A DNA stretch of 64,000 bases from Comamonas piscis (GTDB taxonomy: Bacteria > Pseudomonadota > Gammaproteobacteria > Burkholderiales > Burkholderiaceae_C), in contig NZ_CP058554.1 in assembly GCF_014109725.1 (NCBI RefSeq), positions 3,410,001-3,474,000 on the forward strand, written 5' to 3'. The notes under the pieces were generated by a model, which was not told where the DNA came from, searched no databases, and saw only the letters and a list, made by a program, of their open reading frames with translations. A program made the position numbers and the translations under genes. Numbering within the stretch: the first letter of the stretch is position 1; the number at the start of each line of letters is the position of its first letter. Of this stretch, positions 60,237 to 64,000 are shown piece after piece.

Positions 60237-62066
60237 TTATGCGTTTTCGCGCGTTGCGCGCTTGCGGTCGTGTTCCTTCAGGTGGCGCTTGCGCACACGC
60301 AGGCTGGAGGGGGTGATTTCCAGCAGTTCGTCTTCTTCGATGAACTCCACACCATATTCCAGCGACATCTCGATAGGAGGCGTGATCTTGATCGCGTCTT
60401 CCTTGCCGCTCACGCGGAAGTTGGTCAGCTGCTTGGTACGGGTGGCGTTCACCACCAGGTCGTTGTCACGGCTGTGGATACCCACGATCATGCCTTCATA
60501 CACAGGATCGTTAGGTTTCACAAACATGCGGCCACGGTCGTCCAGCTTGCCCAGGGCGTAGGTGAAGATTTCACCGTCGTCCATGGAGATCAGCACGCCG
60601 TTCTTGCGGCCGCCGATTTCGCCCTTGTGTGGCTCGTAGCTGTCGAAGATGTTGGCGATCAGGCCGGAACCACGGGTCAAGTTCAGGAACTCGTTCGTGA
60701 AACCGATCAGACCACGGGCAGGAATACGGTATTCCAGACGGACGCGACCGCGGCCATCGGGTTCCATATTCACCAGCTCGCCCTTGCGCTCGCCCAGGGC
60801 TTGCATCACGCCGCCTTGGTGCCCTTCTTCGATGTCGGCTGTCACCAGCTCGATTGGCTCGTTGCGCACGCCGTCGATCATTTGCATCACAACGCGTGGC
60901 TTGGACACGGCCAGCTCGTAGCCTTCGCGGCGCATTTCTTCCAGCAGAATGGTCAGGTGCAGTTCACCACGGCCAGCCACTTCAAAGATACCGTCTTCGT
61001 CGGTTTCCTTGACGCGCAGGGCCACGTTGGAACGCAGTTCCTTTTGCAGGCGGTCCCAGATCTGGCGGCTGGTCACGTACTTGCCTTCACGACCTGCCAG
61101 TGGCGAGGTGTTCACGCAGAAGTTCATGGTCAGCGTCGGCTCGTCAATCTTCAGCATCGGCAGAGGCTGTGGATTGGTCGGGTCGGTCACGGTCTCGCCG
61201 ATACCGATGTTTTCGATACCGCTGATCAGCACGATCTCGGAAGGACCGGCTTCGCTCGCTTGCACGCGGTCAATACCTTGGAAGGTGTGGACCTGGTTGA
61301 TCTTGCCGGTGTAGCTCTTGCCGTCCAGACCGGACATCACAGCCACTTGTTGGCCGGGCTTGAGGGTACCCTGGGTGATACGGCCCACGCCGATACGGCC
61401 CACGAAGGTGGAGTAATCCAGCGCGGAGACTTGCATCTGCAGCGGTGCCGAGGCGTCGCCTTGCACAGCAGGCACGTGTTCCAGCACGGTTTCGAACAGG
61501 GCCGACATGTCGGGACCCCATTGCGCGCCTGGCTCGCCTTCTTCCTTCGACGACCAGCCGTTGATGCCCGAGGCGTACACCACGGGGAAGTCCAGCTGTT
61601 CATCGGTGGCGCCGAGCTTGTCGAACAGGTCGAACGCAGCGTTCACGACCTTGTCGGGGTTGGCACCGGGCTTGTCGACCTTGTTCACCACCACGATAGG
61701 CTTCAGGCCCAGGGCCAGTGCCTTCTTGGTCACGAAACGCGTTTGGGGCATGGGGCCTTCTTGCGCGTCGATCAACAGCACCACACCGTCCACCATGGAC
61801 AGCGCGCGTTCCACTTCACCGCCGAAGTCCGCGTGACCCGGGGTGTCGAGAATGTTGATGTGGGTGTCTTTCCAGGAAACGGCGCAGTTCTTGGCCAGAA
61901 TCGTGATGCCGCGCTCGCGCTCGATGGCATGGTTGTCCATCACGGTGTCCACGACTTTTTCGTGTTCAGCGAAGGTACCAGACTGGCGCAGCAGCTGGTC
62001 CACCATGGTCGTCTTGCCATGGTCAACGTGGGCGATGATCGCAATATTGCGGATTTGTTTGCTCAT
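60237..62066 (-). CDS. typA: ribosome-associated GTPase TypA/BipA
   Basis: 609 residues from the ATG at 62066; a longer frame to 62240 overlaps truB and lacks family sequence. GTPase motifs: AHVDHGKT near residues 11-18, RERGITI in switch I, DTPGHADFGG and NKVDK. Elongation-factor-like domains II, III and V and the BipA-specific C-terminal domain follow. It helps large-subunit assembly at low temperature. The ATG overlaps the truB stop, so it is transcribed with infB-rbfA-truB. Confidence 0.96.
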   Translation of the reverse strand: MSKQIRNIAIIAHVDHGKTTMVDQLLRQSGTFAEHEKVVDTVMDNHAIERERGITILAKNCAVSWKDTHINILDTPGHADFGGEVERALSMVDGVVLLIDAQEGPMPQTRFVTKKALALGLKPIVVVNKVDKPGANPDKVVNAAFDLFDKLGATDEQLDFPVVYASGINGWSSKEEGEPGAQWGPDMSALFETVLEHVPAVQGDASAPLQMQVSALDYSTFVGRIGVGRITQGTLKPGQQVAVMSGLDGKSYTGKINQVHTFQGIDRVQASEAGPSEIVLISGIENIGIGETVTDPTNPQPLPMLKIDEPTLTMNFCVNTSPLAGREGKYVTSRQIWDRLQKELRSNVALRVKETDEDGIFEVAGRGELHLTILLEEMRREGYELAVSKPRVVMQMIDGVRNEPIELVTADIEEGHQGGVMQALGERKGELVNMEPDGRGRVRLEYRIPARGLIGFTNEFLNLTRGSGLIANIFDSYEPHKGEIGGRKNGVLISMDDGEIFTYALGKLDDRGRMFVKPNDPVYEGMIVGIHSRDNDLVVNATRTKQLTNFRVSGKEDAIKITPPIEMSLEYGVEFIEEDELLEITPSSLRVRKRHLKEHDRKRATRENA

Positions 62067-63055
62067 GATGTTTCCAAAATGCCGCTGGCTTGTGGGCGCG
62101 GCGTTCCTTCCAAAATTTGTTGAATCTCGACGGGGCTTAAAAGGCGGTCGGGGATGAGCTCGCGCGCCCGGATGTGTGCCACACCCAAAAGCGCAGGAGG
62201 CTCCTCTCCATAAACGGCCACTGCATCGGCATCGGCCCATTCACCCCGCCGGCGCAAGCCGGACAGAAATCTGCCTGCATTATCACCATCGAGCGTGACA
62301 CGGGTGTGCTCGGCCAGCAAGGTGTCGGCAGGCAACACGGTTTGCAGGCGCTGGTCATCCGGGAGCGCTTCGAGGGTTTGCAGGCTCACACAGCGGGACA
62401 GGTCAATCCCACCGGTTTCTATGCGGCGCAGGCTGCGCAGATGCGCGCCATAGCCGAGCGCCTGGCCAATGTCTTCGGCCAGTGTTCGCACATAGGTTCC
62501 CTTACTGCATCGCACCGTCATCTTGAGGGCGGTAAACGCCTGCTCTTCTTCCACCCTGGACAGCGCCAGGTGCAAGATGGTGACGGCACGCGGCTCACGC
62601 TCCAGCGTGATACCGGCTCGGGCATATTCGTAAAGGGCCTTGCCATCACGCTTGAGCGCGCTGTACATCGGCGGCACCTGGCTGATGGCACCAGTGAACT
62701 GGGCCGCCACAGCAGCCAGTTTCTCAGGCGTCAAGGCCAGCGCATCGACCTCCCAGATCTGCATCACCTCACCCTCGGCATCGCCGGTGGTGGTGGTGGC
62801 ACCCAGGTGCACCAAGGCCTCGTAGGTCTTGGGCGCATCGAGTTGCAGTTGGCTGAACTTGGTCGCCGCGCCAAAACACAGCGGCAGCACGCCAGTCGCC
62901 AAAGGATCGAGCGTGCCGGTGTGGCCGGCTTTTTCGGCGCGCAGCAGCCACTTCACTTTTTGCAAAGCGTCGTTGCTGGACAGGCCAATGGGTTTATCAA
63001 GCAGAAACACCCCGTGCACAGGGCGCCGCTGCACCCGTGTGCGAGGGGCTTTCAT
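62063..63055 (-). CDS. truB: tRNA pseudouridine-55 synthase
   Basis: 330 residues. TruB isomerises U55 in the T-loop of tRNA. VFLLDKPIGLSSNDAL at the start, the catalytic Asp in HTGTLDPLATGVLPL, and a C-terminal PUA-like domain are visible. The C-terminus is slightly longer than in E. coli (314). It overlaps typA by four bases and lies 4 bp after rbfA. Confidence 0.96.
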   Translation of the reverse strand: MKAPRTRVQRRPVHGVFLLDKPIGLSSNDALQKVKWLLRAEKAGHTGTLDPLATGVLPLCFGAATKFSQLQLDAPKTYEALVHLGATTTTGDAEGEVMQIWEVDALALTPEKLAAVAAQFTGAISQVPPMYSALKRDGKALYEYARAGITLEREPRAVTILHLALSRVEEEQAFTALKMTVRCSKGTYVRTLAEDIGQALGYGAHLRSLRRIETGGIDLSRCVSLQTLEALPDDQRLQTVLPADTLLAEHTRVTLDGDNAGRFLSGLRRRGEWADADAVAVYGEEPPALLGVAHIRARELIPDRLLSPVEIQQILEGTPRPQASGILETS

Positions 63056-63059
63056 GGGC

Positions 63060-63437
63060 TCAGCCTTCCTCAGGTCCGCGCGATGCCACAGCCTTGGCGA
63101 TCAAGGCATTCATGTCGGCTGCACGCTCGGTGGTGCGGTCGTAGATGAAATGCAGGGTCGGCACGGTGTGGATATGCAGGCGCTTGAAAAGGCCATTGCG
63201 CAAGAAACCAGCAGCCTGGTTCAATGCTTCTTGGGTCTGGTCCGGGTCGCCGATCAGCAAGCTGAAATACACCTTGGCGTGGGCGTAATCCGGCGTCACC
63301 TCAACGGCTTGCAGGGTTACCATGCCAACGCGCGGGTCCTTCAACTCGCGGGCGATCAGCTCCGACAGATCCCGTTGGATCTGGTCGGAGACTTTGAAGC
63401 TGCGGTTAGGCGCAGCAGTTTTCTTTCGAGTTGCCAT
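63060..63437 (-). CDS. rbfA: ribosome-binding factor A
   Basis: 125 residues. A KH-like single domain that binds the 30S subunit and aids 16S 5'-end maturation. Conserved: RISDLIQRDLSELI-like start (SDQIQRDLSELIARELKDPRVG), TPDYAHAKVYFSLL and PTLHFIYDRTTERA. Six bases after infB and 4 before truB, so part of the nusA-infB operon. Confidence 0.95.
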   Translation of the reverse strand: MATRKKTAAPNRSFKVSDQIQRDLSELIARELKDPRVGMVTLQAVEVTPDYAHAKVYFSLLIGDPDQTQEALNQAAGFLRNGLFKRLHIHTVPTLHFIYDRTTERAADMNALIAKAVASRGPEEG

Positions 63438-63443
63438 CGGAAA

Positions 63444-64000
63444 TTACAGCGTACGAGCGATTTCCTTGATCTCAAAGACTTCCAACATATCACCTTCTTT
63501 GATGTCGTTGTAGTTCTTGAGCTTGATACCGCACTCGAAGCCTTCCTTGACTTCCTTGACATCGTCTTTCATGCGGCGCAGCGAATCGATCTGACCCGTG
63601 TAGATGACCACGTTGTCGCGCAGCAAACGGAAGTGTGCGTTGCGGGTAACGTGACCCTGGGTGATGTACGAACCTGCCACCGTACCGATCTTCGATGCCA
63701 CGAACACGGTGCGGATCTCGGCCATACCGATGATCTCTTCGCGCTGCTCGGGTGCCAACATGCCGGACATGGCTGCCTTCAGCTCATCGACCGCATCGTA
63801 AATGATGTTGTAGTAGCGGATATCGACATCATTGCTCTCGGCGGTCTTGCGTGCTTGCGCATCGGCACGCACGTTGAAACCAATCACGATAGCCTTGGAT
63901 GCCAGGGCCAGATTGACGTCCGACTCGCTGATACCACCCACACCGGTGTAGACCATCTGCACCTTGACCTCGTCGGTCGAGAGTTTGAGCAGCGAGGTCG
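63444..64000 (-). CDS. infB: translation initiation factor IF-2, C-terminal part
   Basis: Only the last 185 residues are in the window; the gene continues off the right edge. The sequence from KLSTDEVKVQMVYTGVGGIS through GSYITQGHVTRNAHFRLLRD to the end matches domains 3 and 4 of IF-2 (fMet-tRNA binding). First gene of this operon segment, upstream of rbfA. Confidence 0.95.
   Translation of the reverse strand, partial: TSLLKLSTDEVKVQMVYTGVGGISESDVNLALASKAIVIGFNVRADAQARKTAESNDVDIRYYNIIYDAVDELKAAMSGMLAPEQREEIIGMAEIRTVFVASKIGTVAGSYITQGHVTRNAHFRLLRDNVVIYTGQIDSLRRMKDDVKEVKEGFECGIKLKNYNDIKEGDMLEVFEIKEIARTL

Noticed and set aside
60162..62123. 653-codon plus-strand frame over typA
   Set aside because: His/Gln-rich shadow opposite a conserved GTPase.

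Overview
The window is about 62-65% GC with dense, mostly short-gapped operons. It most resembles a Comamonas-like member of the Comamonadaceae (Burkholderiales). The grounds are: a Bug-family solute receptor in an acyl-CoA operon, several TRAP receptors, IPTL-CTERM surface proteins, the order infB-rbfA-truB-typA, and the block smpB/ratA-rnfH/DUF4124/guaB. This is inferred from gene content, not from a database search. I saw no rRNA, tRNA or CRISPR array.

Layout. 1-5.8 kb: end of a Tad (Flp) pilus locus with two TadE-like pseudopilins and a TadG-like protein, then a VpsR-like sigma-54 activator and a glycosyltransferase. 5.8-9.4 kb: queC, an ArsR-type regulator with a palindromic operator, and a stand-alone EF-G. 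9.4-13.5 kb: a secreted seven-repeat DUF11-type protein translationally coupled to a small outer-membrane barrel. 13.5-14.4 kb is non-coding and holds a probable MITE. 14.4-16.2 kb: divergent LysR regulator and SDR. 16.2-25.7 kb: a long leftward sugar-acid operon (idnO, ManD-family dehydratase, DctP, DctQM, second DctP, idnD, dgoD) under a FadR/GntR regulator with two near-identical candidate operators. 25.9-27.7 kb: two IPTL-CTERM proteins. 27.8-30.5 kb: YggS, DUF2024, a CMD-family protein and a divergent AraC regulator sharing a perfect palindrome.

31.4-42.6 kb is a decayed prophage beside the 3' end of guaA. It keeps an integrase, a coupled 46-residue ORF, a CI/Cro-type switch, early genes, a truncated helicase, a holin-like gene and fragments of virion genes. 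It is broken by an IS21 remnant, a deletion junction and a frameshift. A 571-residue protein of unknown function sits next to the integrase, the place where accessory (often defence) cargo is usually carried. It is the best candidate here for something undescribed.

42.6-50.8 kb is core: guaA, a Phd/VapC-type toxin-antitoxin pair, a DIP1984-family protein, guaB, a DUF4124 protein, rnfH, ratA, smpB, a membrane protein and a lipoprotein. 50.9-60.1 kb is an acyl-CoA catabolic operon (CoA-transferase, MaoC hydratase, Bug receptor, two acyl-CoA dehydrogenases, enoyl-CoA hydratase/hydrolase) ending in oleate hydratase and facing a LysR regulator. 60.2-64 kb: typA, truB, rbfA and the 3' part of infB.
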